NCBI GenBank assembly: GCA_947623455.1
Contig: OX392536.1
Span: 12,147,282-12,211,281, forward strand
Source: Mimachlamys varia
Taxonomy: Eukaryota > Mollusca > Bivalvia > Pectinida > Pectinidae
Direction: 5' to 3'
DNA length: 64,000 nt
This document shows positions 24,945 to 36,900 of the stretch, piece after piece. Position 1 is the stretch's first letter, and each line of letters begins with the position of its first letter. Made by a program: the position numbers and the translations under genes. The notes under the pieces were generated by a model that ran no database searches, was not told where the DNA came from, and worked only from the letters and a program-made list of their open reading frames with translations.

Positions 24945-25760
24945 CAATATTTCTTAGTTGACAGATAATAATGTTTATTCGAGACTAGAAGCAATGTTGT
25001 TAGATTCATCATACATGGAAGGAAAGAAGTTATTGAAATAATCAATAGTTCTGCATAAAGGCGGGTCAAATAGTTTAACTGATCTAAGTGGATATCCAGA
25101 TAGGGTTGGGACTGATCTAAGTGGATATCCAGATAGGGTTGAATCATGGAGATAATGTTCAGCAATATCATTCAAATAATCTGGTGATTCATTAAGTAGA
25201 ATTTTGTATATCAAAAGTAGTTTGTGTTGTTTATTTCTACATTGTTACCCATCCTTATTCTTAGTTAGTTATCCCATACCACGTCAGCATATTCAAGTAT
25301 GTGCCGTATATAAGATGTGTATTAATTCTTTCTATCCAACTGATGTTTCATGATCCTTAAAATATTAACCATGTAGTTGCTTCTTGAAAAATGTCATTCA
25401 TATGATTATTTCATCTTAGACTAGCATTTTCACTGAATGTTCGGCCTAAATGTTTATAAATACGGATAACTGGCCCATTATTAAAATATATGTCTGGTTG
25501 AGTAGACATATGTTCTTTCATTGTTAAAAAATAGCAGATTCAATTTTATTTAGATTGAACTTGATAACACATTTGTTGGCGAAGTTCTTCATATTAGTCA
25601 AATCATCTGTTAATTGCTCAGCTTATTGACTAGGATCATCATATGTGTCATCAGCGAACAGCTTGATAACATTAGTAACACAGTCAACTAGATCTTTTAT
25701 TTAAACAAAATCCACATTGGACCGAGGACGGGCCCTGGGGTGAAATATCCTATTGGTTGT
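24945..25760 (-). mobile_element. Decayed non-LTR retrotransposon (LINE) RT fragment
   Basis: Read on the minus strand from about 25750: a QGPVLGP-like stretch, then DLVDCVTNVIKLFADDT with the FADD catalytic box typical of LINE reverse transcriptases, then NFANKCVIKFNLNKIESAIF, and near 25210 a C-terminal YKILLNESPDYLNDI segment of the kind found after the RT domain in Jockey/CR1-type elements. Stops and frameshifts separate the pieces. A 34-bp direct duplication ('ggatatccagatagggttg') lies within it at about 25080-25142. The clade was not determined. Confidence 0.65.
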
Positions 25761-25974
25761 GTTATATGAGGTCTATTCTTTGGAATAGGAGTACCTTATA
25801 TAAGTTTTCAAATCTAAACAAACCAAGAGTAAAGGAAGACTTCCTAATACCTCTACATTAAAACAGTTTAAATCAATCAAGAAGATATATATGTTTAATG
25901 ATCTTCCTAACAAAGAGATGATACACACGGACTAATCCATAGTAACTCGTACCACCTTAAGTGGACTGTACAAG

Positions 25975-26175
25975 TGTCTAATCTACACCAAGCATGGTCA
26001 TAGTGTCTAATACACATCCCGCATGTTCTTTGTGTCTAATCTACACCAAGCATGGTCATAGTGTCTAATACACATCCCGCATGTTCTTTGTGTCTAATCT
26101 ACACCAAGCATGGTCATAGTGTCTAATACACACCCAGCATGTTCTTTGTGTCTAATCTACATCCCTTACCTTCAC
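25975..26175 (+). repeat. 29-bp minisatellite in 58-bp dimers
   Basis: Alternating units 'gtgtctaatctacaccaagc'/'atggtcata' and 'gtgtctaatacacatcccgc'/'atgttcttt' repeat three times, then fade. Confidence 0.9.
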
Positions 26176-26279
26176 TTTTTCTAATACACATGCCATATGC
26201 CCACTTTGTCTTATCTGTATCCTCCTAAACCAATTTATTTTGTCAAATTTTAAGTAGTATGTCTCGTTTGTCCATCGTA

Positions 26280-26750
26280 GAATTCATGCCATAACTGTCA
26301 AATTCCGCGGTATGTGGTCATTCCAGTGAAACAATTATAACTAAAGTTCAACAACCAGTAGATGATACGATGACACTCGAGCAATGGATTATACATGACT
26401 AGGGAATACGCGAGGGAAATCCCGTGCAGTTATAAATATCTTATGACGTACCTTTTCTCGATAAACACTTGTTTCCATGAAAAGCTTGATTTATTAAAAT
26501 CGCAAGTTCATTCCTTTTCGTACAAGTCCTTGAACTTCACAAAGCGAGTTTATATCTTGGAGTGATATTGCTTTAATTTCACGGGTAAGTTTTTAACCAC
26601 AATTTGCTTCCTGATGAAGAATAGTTATGTTACAGTATTGTAAACTTATATATATATATATATCTATTAGAACATGTTTTACATCAGCCATCTCAATAAA
26701 TACAATATCTAGCATGACGGTCCCATGCCATCACTGTATGGAATATTTAT
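26280..26750 (+). repeat. Direct repeat module, copy 2
   Basis: Diverged partner of 23043-23550, about 3.2 kb downstream and in the same orientation. The TATA-like box and the donor are both retained despite many other differences. Confidence 0.85.
26431..26584 (+). promoter_or_regulatory. Possible TATA promoter and non-coding first exon, copy 2
   Basis: 'tataaatatc' at 26431-26440 and the donor-like 'tttcacgg|gtaagtttt' (exon end 26584) keep the same spacing as in copy 1. An ATG-started frame in the copy 1 exon is not preserved here, which fits a 5' untranslated exon. It could serve as an alternative first exon for the SLC17 gene 4.2 kb downstream; this is unproven. Confidence 0.35.
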
Positions 26751-28369
26751 AAGGAAGAGAATCACCGCCATATTTGTTGCATTTATCTTGTTTTCAACAT
26801 GGATGTTTAATGAGGAAAACCATGCATGTGCTTTCAAACGTGACAGTAACACTCTGTCAGTCAATATCCACTGGTTCAAACACAAACCCATAGAAGATGT
26901 CCTTGTCAAAATTAAGTAATCTATACATATGTGAATGGTCCTTGCTATATACTAATGGAATAATTAACTTTGATTTGACAAATATATCAAGTTGGCAGCA
27001 CTAAACAGTTTATAATATCCATGCAGCGTTTTTAAATACCCGGATGTCTGCAATTCTCTTATGTTTAGATTTATTTTAGAATATAAAATGAAAACACAGA
27101 AGTGTTCGATGAAAAGTAAGATTGAGTACATTCAGTACAGCAGTCATACTAGCATCATTAAACCAAGGACTATTACATATTGTAAGTGTTATTTATGCAA
27201 TAGCTTTTGTTCCCGAGATACGGACTTATCAACTTTCTGTTTCTCAATGTGTTGTGTGATGATTGGAGTCACTGAAGTCTGTAATGCCAGTCACTTTCAC
27301 CATCTGCACGCATTGCTTCTAGTGTTTATAGATATAGTTAATTCCACCAGATATAGACTTGATACTTTACCTATTTCTACCTCATTGTTGGACAGAAGTT
27401 GGGTATAAAAGATAGTTAGACAAATATATGGGGGAAAATAACAACATCCATTTTGAATTTTGTTCACTGAAGTAGTTTGTTTAATTTGCATAAAAATCTA
27501 TTTGCATTAATAAGTAACAAAACAATCACAATGACAAAGTTATCTACTCATATATTGTCATTATATAACAGTAGATATATTAAATCTATTATACATATTT
27601 GATAGAACATTTTTGAAATTGCTTTATTTTTTTTTAAGAAAAAGGGCCCTTACGAAGCACAAACTAGGGAGAAATGGTAATCGTGTAATATTATAGAAAC
27701 AAAGACCTATTGTAAATAACTATTTAAACCTATATAATTGAAGAGTTTAAATGTGACTTCAGGGATGAAGGGTTAGATTGAACTTACCCCAGGTATTTAC
27801 TGGACCAAATATAGACACCCATTGTTAATAGAAAACAATAAATTTAAAGACAAAACTATTTTAACTTACGAAAAGATTCCGTCGAGCCAGAAGAGCTTAT
27901 TTCTTCTTCATTCTGACTTGATACACTGCTGTAACTATTTATGTTTTTGTGGGGAAATATCAACATATCATACTCTACGAGGTTAACAGTTTTGTTTTCA
28001 AAATTTGACTGATAATTGTTACCTAACCAACCATTAAACATACAGAATGCAATAACATACTCTGAATACCTAAACGTCACTTCATAGAGGAAATATAGTG
28101 TTCATATCCCATTATCAAACTGCCCAAACTGTTATTATGAAAATAGGACTAATTATTATATAGATATTAACATCTCATCGTGAATATACTTAATCTAACC
28201 ATCAGTATTCCTGTCTTGATACTAGCCATCACATTGTTTACACACTTCTGTTCTTGTGTCTCTAGGATGACTGTAAATTAAGAGGAACAATGAATGATAG
28301 TTAATGTACAAACAAATCATTCCATTGGGGTATCTTAACATAACTAATCTAGACATATTCTTTAACTTT
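26751..28369. other. Intergenic region, nothing supported
   Basis: The largest frame, 27061-27408, is cysteine-rich but has no signal peptide or family resemblance. The frame at 27856-28080 (minus) ends at a donor-like 'gtaagt' and is discussed under rejected items. Confidence 0.4.
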
Positions 28370-28615
28370 GTGTGATGTGAAGATGGACGCTTTTGAGTTT
28401 GCTAATTAGTGTGCTTACTTGTTGTGATTGACAATGACATGTTGAGGATTGATGCTTACTTGGATGTGACAAACATTTACATGGCGGGTGTCGTCAATGA
28501 AGCAGAACATGCTTACTCTTCCGGAACACCTGCTCTTATTCTCTTGTGCTTTTACAAGGGTCTCCATGTACATTTTTCTTTTGTTCCTATTTTGCCTCAA
28601 GTTCAGAATGAGGTT
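28370..28615 (+). mobile_element. Penelope-like element 3' tail fragment
   Basis: Contains the last codons of the RT ORF ('gacgcttttgagtttgct') followed by the family tail with 'acatggcgggtgtcgtc' and 'ttactcttccggaacacctg'. It stops before the usual 'atcgattttgagttcgg' end. Confidence 0.75.
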
Positions 28616-29849
28616 GACTTGTAAATTGTTTATTATTTCTTCTGTATTAAATCTTACAACAGTGTCAGGCATTTACAGATTTGCTGTCTACATGTAGCAT
28701 GTATATGTTTGTGGCTCATTATGCAGAATCACATATGTACAAATGTAGTAGGTTTCTCTTTCAGTATTATACAACATTAACTTTACATAACAGACACTGA
28801 ACCAAATAAGTCCGTTCCGATTTTTGTACTAACGAGTTTTTTCATCTTTATTATTTTTTTTTTGTGTGTGTGTGTGGGGGGGGGGGGGGGGGTGTTATAA
28901 TTCATCTTTCCAACGGTACAATGTACATTTTCATACAATGTGATTTTTAATGCACGAAAGTTAGATGGTGACGATATTTCAACCTCGAGAGCCTTTATGA
29001 ATGACCATTGAGGGGAGTATTTTTTCAAAACTTGACCCCAACCTCCTCCCCAATATACATGAATTAAAATATCTGTTCATATAAGCATGCATGTCTTTTG
29101 AACCGAAATTGTTAATTAGATAATAACTGGAACGATTTTTATATCGACAGGCACACATTCACCAACATTTCAATGAATGTTCCGTCGAACTGAGATCAAC
29201 AATCTCAGACATGTATTTACAAAGAATTAAGTTAGAAAAGCTATTGGAACTGATGCCGATATACATCAATACATTGTAGACAACAACTCAATCGTTGTAA
29301 ATCCAGGAAAGTGTACACAACCCCGACGCTAGACTATTTAACAAGAAACAAAATGACAATACCTAGCAAATTATTTATATGTTACGTTCACATGAAACTA
29401 CAATGTAGCTGTGTACCATAGTAATGTATGAAGATATAGGAGACATCACCGCCTATTGTTGAATTCCTGACAACTAGACTACATTAACAAACAAAACTCC
29501 CGAACCGTAGCAGCCCCTGACCTGGGCGGAAACTACATAAACCGAACAATCCTGTAGTGTTGAGGTGAACCCCGTGGGAATGTACACATCCCGCCAAACC
29601 ATCAGTCACTTTTGACGCCAATAAAAAAAAAACATTGTGCAGAAGGTGCACACAGTTCTTTCAACTCTCTGTTAATTTAATGAACAGCGGCACTATAACT
29701 GGAAAGGTTACTGATCTTTTCAGTGCTTCTATATAAATTTGTTTACGCTGATAATTTATATTTGTTTCCCTGATTGCTTTGATTTTTTCCTCAAATCCAT
29801 TTGCCTGATCTACATGTAATCACTATAATTCCTAGCCATCACCTTTTAC
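28616..29849. other. Intergenic region with a GT/G-run microsatellite
   Basis: At about 28865-28892 a (gt)n tract runs into about 18 consecutive G. Otherwise nothing is recognised. Confidence 0.5.
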
Positions 29850-30530
29850 AACGGTACAATATAAATATTTTGTATACTGGGTTAGAAATTTTATATACAG
29901 TATTAACATTTTACAACGGTACAATATAAATAGTTTGTATACTGGGTTAGAAATTTTATATACAGTATAAACATTTTATAAACGGTACATTATAAATATT
30001 TTGTATACTGGCTTAGAAATTTTATAAACGGTACAGTATAAATACTTTATAAACGGTACAGTATACATACTTTATAAACGGTACAGTATACATACTTTAT
30101 AAACGGTACAGTATACATACTTTATAAACGGTACAGTATAAATACATGTACTTTATAAACGGTACAGTATAAATACTTTATAAACGGTACAGTATACATA
30201 CTTTATAAACGGTACATTATAAATACTTTATAAACGGTACAGTATAAATACGTTATAAACGGTACAGTATAAATACTTTATAAACGGTACAGTATAAATA
30301 CTTTATAAACGGTACATTATAAATACTTTATAAACGGTACATTATAAATACTTTATAAACGGTACAGTATAAATACTTTATAAACGGTACATTATAAATA
30401 CTTTATAAACGGTACAGTATAAATACTTTATAAACGGTACATTATAAATACTTTATAAACGGTACAGTATAAATACTTTATAAACGGTACATTATAAATA
30501 CTTTATAAACGGTACATTATAAACATTTAT
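29850..30530 (+). repeat. 25-bp minisatellite with a 5' compound section
   Basis: From about 30020 the unit is 'ataaacggtacagtataaat' plus 'acttt' (25 bp), about 20 copies, with 'acagtat' and 'acattat' variants partly alternating. From 29850 to 30010 the related motif 'aacggtacaatataaat' is spaced by 'actgggttagaaattttata', three larger units. The array ends about 290 bp before the SLC17 start codon. Confidence 0.92.
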
Positions 30531-30807
30531 AACAACCCGTTAACACTCGACATACGGATAGTTAACATAGGTCAATACATCGATGATTTCTATACAGAAT
30601 ATCTGGAGACTTCAGCATTTCCATCCTCATTTGTCCAACGTTCCTCTCTTTCCCAATGCTTAACAACTATATAAAGAATGATGTGATATTGTGTTCTAAT
30701 ATTCACTTCCTCTTTATTTCACGGAGGGTAGTGTAATTCGGTTGACTACAATTCTACAGCATTAGATATACCTTACACACACCTGTTGCTCCTTGTTTGT
30801 GTTCCAG

Positions 30808-30949
30808 ACAGACAGAAGAGATGTGCTGCCCAAAGCGGTTCTTAGTGGTGGGCCTAGGCTTCCTGGGACTGCTGTTTTCTATTGGCTATAGGGCAGTGTT
30901 TGCCATGGTAATGGTAGACGTCATCAAAAAGCCGTCATCTGACCGAAAG
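30808..30949 (+). CDS. SLC17 gene, exon with start codon (coding exon 1)
   Basis: An acceptor 'gtgttccag' ends at 30807, so transcription starts further upstream. Thirteen 5' UTR bases precede ATG at 30821. Residues 1-43 (MCCPKRFLVVGLGF...) contain TM1. Donor 'aaag|gtaatt'. The short N-terminus with Cys2 and Cys3 lacks the long cytosolic leader of vesicular glutamate transporters. Confidence 0.9.
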
Positions 30950-33900
30950 GTAATTTATGTAGATGAAAAAGAGTTTAAATGATATACAGTCGTTTGCGAT
31001 GTTATGTTTGGTGGCACTTTGTTGTGTGTTGTTATGATGTTTGCTTGTGCGCTGTTTTTGGTGTGTTGCGAAGTTGTGTTATGTGTTGTGGTGTTATGTT
31101 GTTTATTATTGTGTTTTGCTGTGTGTTACATGTATGATGTGTTGTTTGTTTTGTGAGTTGTTGTATGTTATGATGTTTTGTCGTGTGTTGTGTTTTGGCT
31201 GACTTGTTTTTGTTTTCATACGAGGCTGGATTGGTCGAAGGGCTAACCAGGACGGGCATTACATTTCAATTTCACTCACTTTCAGGTATATCGACGATTT
31301 TACTGGCCTAGTCGATCGTATATGCCCTACTTAAATTGAGATTAAAGACGCAACAGACTCTCCTACATCAGCTGCTTACCCCGATCTTTACTTATACTAT
31401 GACCAACTCGAGCAGTTTACTATTTAGCTGTATGATAAACATAACTATTTCGATTTTCCGATTGTAACATTTTCTTGATTGTAACATCCCTCCTTCTTCA
31501 TCCTATGTTGTTTGCATGTCGTCATTCTAGGACTCGTGATAGATGTTAGTTGCTGACGAGCAAACTTACGGCACGGTATTCGATAGATGCAGGTTGATGA
31601 AGAATATAGGCAAGTGTTATGGTCGCCATCTTGATATCATCAATAAATATTCTATATTTTTGTATGATATGAATATGGACGTTTTTGAGTTTGCTTTTAA
31701 GTGTGTTTACTTGTTGTGATGACAATGATAACTCCGTTCTCATGAGGATTGATGTTTACTTAGATGTGACCAAGATTTACATGGCGAGTGTCGTCGATAA
31801 AGCAGAACACACTTACTCTTCCGGAACACCTGATCTTATTCTCTTGTACATGTACTTTTACGAGGGTTTCCATGTAAATCTTTCCTTTGTTTATATTTCG
31901 CCTCTACTTTAATCGATTTTGAGTTCTGATTATATTGACGCATTGGTATTCTCTGATTTTTTATGTGTTATGGTGTTTGTGTTATGTATTGGTTTTATAG
32001 TGTTGTATTGTGTTCCGTATGTGATTACTTTGTTCTGTTAGAGGATGCTTCTGTTTTGCGTTGTGATACTCGGTCCTTCTCCGTTATGATATGTGTTGTA
32101 GATTACTTGTTCGTTAAACAATGAAATAGTATTTCACTTTATATTCATTTGCATGCTCTTTTAAAGGATTTGTGCTTTAATTTTGGAGAGATATTTACAA
32201 AGCTTGAAACTCGATGTACGAAATAACACAACAAATATGAAAAATGAAATGTGTTACTTACCAAATTTAACAATATTACTTTTGAAAACAATTCCTGTCA
32301 TTGTCTGATGTATGTTACACGCAGATAACGTCTGCAATGGATTGGTAAGTAATGACGCAATGTTTACACCAACTTGGTAAGAAACAGCACATAAACAGTA
32401 CATAAATGAGGAGAAATTTACAAAACCAACAGTACCTAGTGAATATGACGATATAGAAAAGAAGTGCTAGCTGCTTATAAAGACATGCATCTGTACACTG
32501 CAATAAACAACATCTTTCAGAAAAGGTTACAAGGCTGTCCCTATACCAAGGTAGTCATTGACGTATACTCTATCACAGGTGCTAGGCAAAGACCTATGTC
32601 GCTATGAAATGATTGTCAGATAATTATTTTACCTCTCTCGAATATAATCGCCCCCACTACTATATATCAGTGACATGGGAAAGAAGGAGAAAATCGTCCT
32701 ATTTTGACTCTAAGCTCGTTTTCGTCACCGAATTAAGTTCAATTTTTTTCACATGCCTGTCTCATTTTAAAGACGTAGGTGGACAATAATATATTCAAAT
32801 AGTCTTCATAGATGGTTTGGTTTGAAAGTACTTGCACACAATTGTGAATTCCGCCCACCCTTCCCAAATGTACTTTTAGTTTTCTCAATTTCACTTCAAG
32901 TGTGTTGGATGTGAAGTTTATTATAACTTATATAGAAAATTGGTATATGTTGTACATTATCAGTTGTCGATACTTCATACTTGGTTAGAATTAAAACCAG
33001 GAAATGGCACTTTTATTTAATCAAAGTTTGAACCTTTCCCTAGCCCGGGGCTATTGGGGAGCGCTCTAATTGTTCCAAATGGCTAAACTTTCAACAATGT
33101 TCTTCTTTAGACACGGATATGTTGGAATCAAATCTTCATGGATTGAGGGATCTTGAAGTGCTTTATCACAGTGTTGTTGATTTCGTGACCCCTCACCTCC
33201 CCAGACTTCACGTTCTCCCACGCAGAGGTTAAAGTTTATTATAGTGTATACAGGAAAAAGATATTTTTGGGCATTCTTTGTTTATTTTTAGTTAAAAAAA
33301 TATTAGTGTCAACGATAGTCACTCTGTCCGTCTGATTTGTCCCATATCAGAGATACCGATGGCTTGTAAGTTCAAGGTTTCCGGGTCAAAAGTCAATGTC
33401 AGATTGTGTAGCATTTACTCGTTAACACGTTGTAATGATTTTGTGAAGCACAATTGGCCGGAAATAAATAAGGAGTCAGCTGATCAAAAATCAAGGTCAA
33501 CTGGTCAAAGGTAAAGCTCGTCTTTTATAACTTAAAAAAGATAATTAACTATGGTGAAATATATTCCATATCCAACAATCGCCCGTTCTGTAACCTCTAT
33601 ATATAATAGAAAACACTGGTAAAAAATATTGTTAATGTATTACAGTGCACGGTGAACGAGAGTGACCCGTCCAGGTACCTAAACCTGACAGGGAAGGTAA
33701 CCGAACAGTTCTCACAGACTATGAACACAGCCTATTTTGTTGGCTCCCTCCTCACTCAGGCCCCGGGAGGCTACCTCGCCACCAGATTTTCTCCTTCCAG
33801 GTAAGCTTCAAACTAATTGTAACTTTGTATACGTCTCTGCCAAGGTGGCTTACTGAATTCTGCCAGATATGTCAAACAAGATCCAAGACATTGATGACAA

Positions 33901-36900
33901 ATAAAGCAAGCATTGACTACGGGAACATGCTTTCAATACGGCACTATACGTTTGTACTGTGAAGTCCTTACCATGACGAAGTGTTATTCATCACGTGTTT
34001 AGGCTTGTGAAGTCACAAGTTACCTGTCTTTTGTTAGCATTCCTTTAGCTTACATTAGAACCGTTGTGTGAAGCCTTAATCTTACCACTGGTTTCGTTTG
34101 AGATTTAACTAGAAGATGATTTTTTATTGTTATAAAAAATATTATATATATTGTATTACGTCATTGTATTATGTTGTATAATCTTTGGCCTTCTATGCTC
34201 GATATTTAATATATCTGGTATCGTTCGTTCCTGTGTGTTCTTCTCCTTTCAATGTAGGAGCTGTCTATGAAGGGGATTTCAAAGAATTAACTTCAATGTA
34301 TAGGTTGTTTCTTAAAATAGAAACATTAAACAGGGGTCCTGTTACTTTTAAGATTCAAAGTTTGTAGTAAATAATTATATACAGAATTTTCGGTACAAAC
34401 ATCTACAGATAAAAATGTTCATTCCTTCACGCCTTAGTAGGTTGTCTCGTTAAAAATGAAATAAGAGACGGTTCATAACTGGATTAAAAATTTGAAACAG
34501 AGTTAAGAACTGATTAAACGTATTCACAACGCCTTTATGTACATCTCCATAGGGCGAATCCGGTACGAAAGTTCCATTGGGTATTGCATATGTTATACTG
34601 TTCACCCGTTACTTTGTTAATTAAATATCCTCGGTACTTTTCCTTGTTATCTGTTATGTAGTATTTGTGGTATCTGTTATCGTTATCCTCAACAACAAAA
34701 TGTCTTTGGTATCCCTATTCCAGAAGTTTTGTATCTCTGGTTTTATCTATTATATTCTGATTTCTGGTACCCTATCATCGCCATGACCTTGTACCCATAC
34801 CGTCACATATTTTCTGTTGTGTGTCTTTAACCCTTGCTTGGCTTTCCTAGATAAATCCTAAACATTATGGATTCCCCCCTTTTAGCCTCTAGCATCGCTG
34901 AAGAGTCCTAGGAGGACGAAACATCTGTATGATGCAGTTTAATTCATTTTTCTTTTTTTACTATATCTATTTCTAAATTTTAAAGGTGCAGTATATGTGT
35001 GTGCTACGTCTTTCCAGAGACGGAATTCTGGCTTGTTTGTCCTTGTCTGTCGTTTTTAGTCTGTCACTCCTCTAACACTGTTACAGGATATGCGGAATTT
35101 CTATCCTCGTCTCCTCCATTCTGATGCTGTCCTTACCTCTAACACTATTACAGGATATGCGGTATCTCTATCCTCGTCTCCTCCATTCTGATGCTGTCCT
35201 TACCTCTAACACTATTACAGGATATGCGGTATCTCTATCCTCGTCTCCTCCATTCTGATGCTGTCCTTACCTCTAACACTGTTACAGGATATGTGGTATC
35301 TCTATCCTCGTCTCCTCCATTCTGATGCTGTCCTTACCTCTAACACTGTTACAGGATATGTGGTATCTCTATCCTCGTCTCCTCCATTCTGATGCTGTCC
35401 TTACCTCTAACACTGTTACAGGATATGTGGTATCTCTATCCTCGTCTCCTCCATTCTGATGCTGTCCTTACCTCTAACACTGTTACAGGATATGTGGTAT
35501 CTCTATCCTCGTCTCCTCCATTCTGATGCTGTCCTTACCTCTAACACTGTTACAGGATATGTGGTATCTCTATCCTCGTCTCCTCCATTCTGATGCTGTC
35601 GTTACCATTTGCTATCCCTTTCAACCAGTGGCTGACCATGGCAATACGACTGGTCCAGGGAGTTGTGGAGGTAATTATCATCATTTAGATATTTTAGAGA
35701 GTGTTTTCTGACTACAGAGATAATAAGAACGTATATAAGCTTATCTAATGATCAATAGGTACTGTAGGACGAAGGCGCGTGTAAATGTATGGTGTCATTT
35801 TATAGTAGGCTTGCCATTTCATACATTAATTATCTCAGTCTATAATTATATTAAGAGGGATAACCATTTCAAACATTAAATATCTCTATAGCTTTATTTA
35901 GTAGGCTGGCGATTTAATATATTAATTATCTCTATATCTATATTTAGAAGGCTTATCATTTAATGCATGACATATCTCTATAGCTATGTTCAGAAGGCTT
36001 GTCATTAAATGCATTAAAAATTATCAAGATACGGGAATACATTTGTTGGAACAATGGCGAGGAACGTTTTTAGTACGTCCAATGTATCCATGTTGCTTAT
36101 GACTTTTTAATCAATTGATGTTGTGGATAGGGCGCGTCGGTACCCGCCCTTAATGGTGTCATATCAGCTTGGGCCCCACGGTCAGAGAAGTCCAGGATGA
36201 TAACAATCTCCTATGCAGGTATATAAATGATGCAGTGGTATTTTGTCCCATTTGATAGTCTGCAACAAGAATGCTACATTTTCGTTCCTGTTAAACTTTG
36301 TTAACTAATTCTAAACTGTATCAGGGGCCTACATAAGCCCGACAGTGTGAACAATGTCTCGTGTTTTGTAAATAGTGTTTTTTGTATAATGTGTCCCATA
36401 TGAGTCCATTATGTATGTTTACCGTATATTCCCTGTAACAGGGGCCTACATAAGTCAATTATTTATGTTTACCGTATTTTCCCTCTAACAGGTGCCTACA
36501 TAAGTCAATTATTTATGTTAACCGCATTTGCCCTCTAACAGGTGCCTACATAAGTCCATTATTTATATTTACCGTATTTGCCTTCTAACAGGGGCCTACA
36601 TAAGTCAATTATTTAAATTTACCGTATTTTCCCTCTAACAGTGGCCTACATTAGTCCATTATTTATGTTTACCGTATTTGCCCTCTAACAGGGGCCTACA
36701 TTAGTCAATTATTTATGTTAACCGCATTTTCCCTCCAACAGGGGCCTACATAAGTCCATTATTTAAATTTACCGTATTTTCCCTCTAACAGGGGCTTACA
36801 TTAGTCCATTGTTGATATTTACCGTATTTTCCCTCTAACAGGGGCCTACATAAGTCCATTATTTATATTTACCGTATTTTCCCTCTAACAGGGGCCTACA

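Noticed and set aside
27061..27408. 115-codon cysteine-containing frame
   Set aside because: No signal peptide, no recognised domain, AT-rich codons like the surrounding DNA and no splice signals.
27870..27928. Small minus-strand exon candidate (VSSQNEEEISSSGSTESF) between 'gttacag' and 'gtaagt'
   Set aside because: At 59 bp and low complexity it could easily arise by chance, and no partner exon was seen.
35526..35711. 61-codon frame over the end of the 67-bp array and exon 3
   Set aside because: It is a shadow frame. The SLC17 frame (RICGISILV...) matches the family and the splice phases.
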